Shown here: one piece after another, positions 63,897-64,000 of the stretch | Layout: each line of letters opens with the position of its first letter | Position numbering within the stretch: position 1 is the stretch's first letter | Source of the DNA: Ophthalmolycus amberensis | Taxonomy: Eukaryota; Chordata; Actinopteri; Perciformes; Zoarcidae | Length of the DNA: 64,000 nucleotides | Reading direction: 5' to 3' | NCBI GenBank assembly: GCA_024529925.1 | Contig: JAFEUB010000846.1 | Coordinates: 1,117,001-1,181,000 of the forward strand | Translations under genes and position numbers: made by a program | Notes under the pieces: model-generated | Databases searched by the model: none | Seen by the model: the letters and a program-made list of their open reading frames with translations, nothing else | Told to the model about the DNA's origin: nothing

Positions 63897-64000
63897 CTCT
63901 GGATGGCAATGTCTGTTTGCCAGTTGTATGTCTGTCGGTACACCACTTTAATCCAGACTGAAATATCTCAACAGCTGTTGAATGGATTGCCATGAAATAT
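63897..64000 (+). repeat. Dispersed repeat family A, copy cut by the window end
   Basis: CTGGATGGCAATGTCTGTTT leads into CAGACTGAAATATCTCAACA, then GTTGAATGGATTGCCATGAA. This is the 5' end of the family, matching the start of the copy at 20.4 kb, and runs off the window. Confidence 0.75.

Overview
This window is vertebrate nuclear DNA, almost certainly from a teleost fish and probably a percomorph. Three things support this. It has very low coding density. It carries dozens of long CA/TG, GA, TA and homopolymer microsatellites together with several teleost-type dispersed repeats. Its only recognisable gene is a fish-type nerve growth factor (ngf, neurotrophin-6-like). There are no bacterial-style operons, CRISPR arrays, rRNA or tRNA genes.

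The gene: the whole prepro-NGF reading frame lies on the minus strand at 9185..8296, in one exon behind a good splice acceptor (exon begins at 9196). It has a signal peptide, a pro-region, a furin-type site and a mature cystine-knot domain with six cysteines. Between the second and third cysteines there is a Gly/Arg/Lys-rich segment 22 residues longer than in mammalian NGF, which is the hallmark reported for fish neurotrophin-6. The frame is broken by an apparent one-base deletion inside that segment (8519-8533). As printed, the frame would lose the last four cysteines; both flanking halves are otherwise clean. About 1.2 kb upstream, 10500..10393 looks like a 108-nt 5' UTR exon with a strong acceptor, a strong donor and a 14-codon upstream ORF. 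Any first exon would lie further up the minus strand, either in this window (a CpG-rich segment with a donor at 49.3 kb is one weak candidate) or beyond it.

Region by region: 1-7.9 kb is downstream of ngf and holds a near-perfect 36-bp inverted repeat next to a LINE-like 3' tail, G-runs, and a perfect 230-bp GA tract. 8.0-10.5 kb is ngf. 10.5-64 kb is non-coding as far as I can see: probably ngf 5' intron or intergenic DNA. It contains a decayed LINE reverse-transcriptase fragment (15.47-16.55 kb), at least four dispersed repeat families present in two or more copies inside the window (families A-D below), several single-copy repeats recognised from other fish, and many microsatellites, one of which is a 69-nt alternating purine-pyrimidine (Z-DNA type) tract.

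I found no convincing evidence of a new biological system. The items most worth checking are the ngf frameshift, the ngf insert with its predicted leader exon and uORF, and the hairpin at 1.05-1.14 kb.
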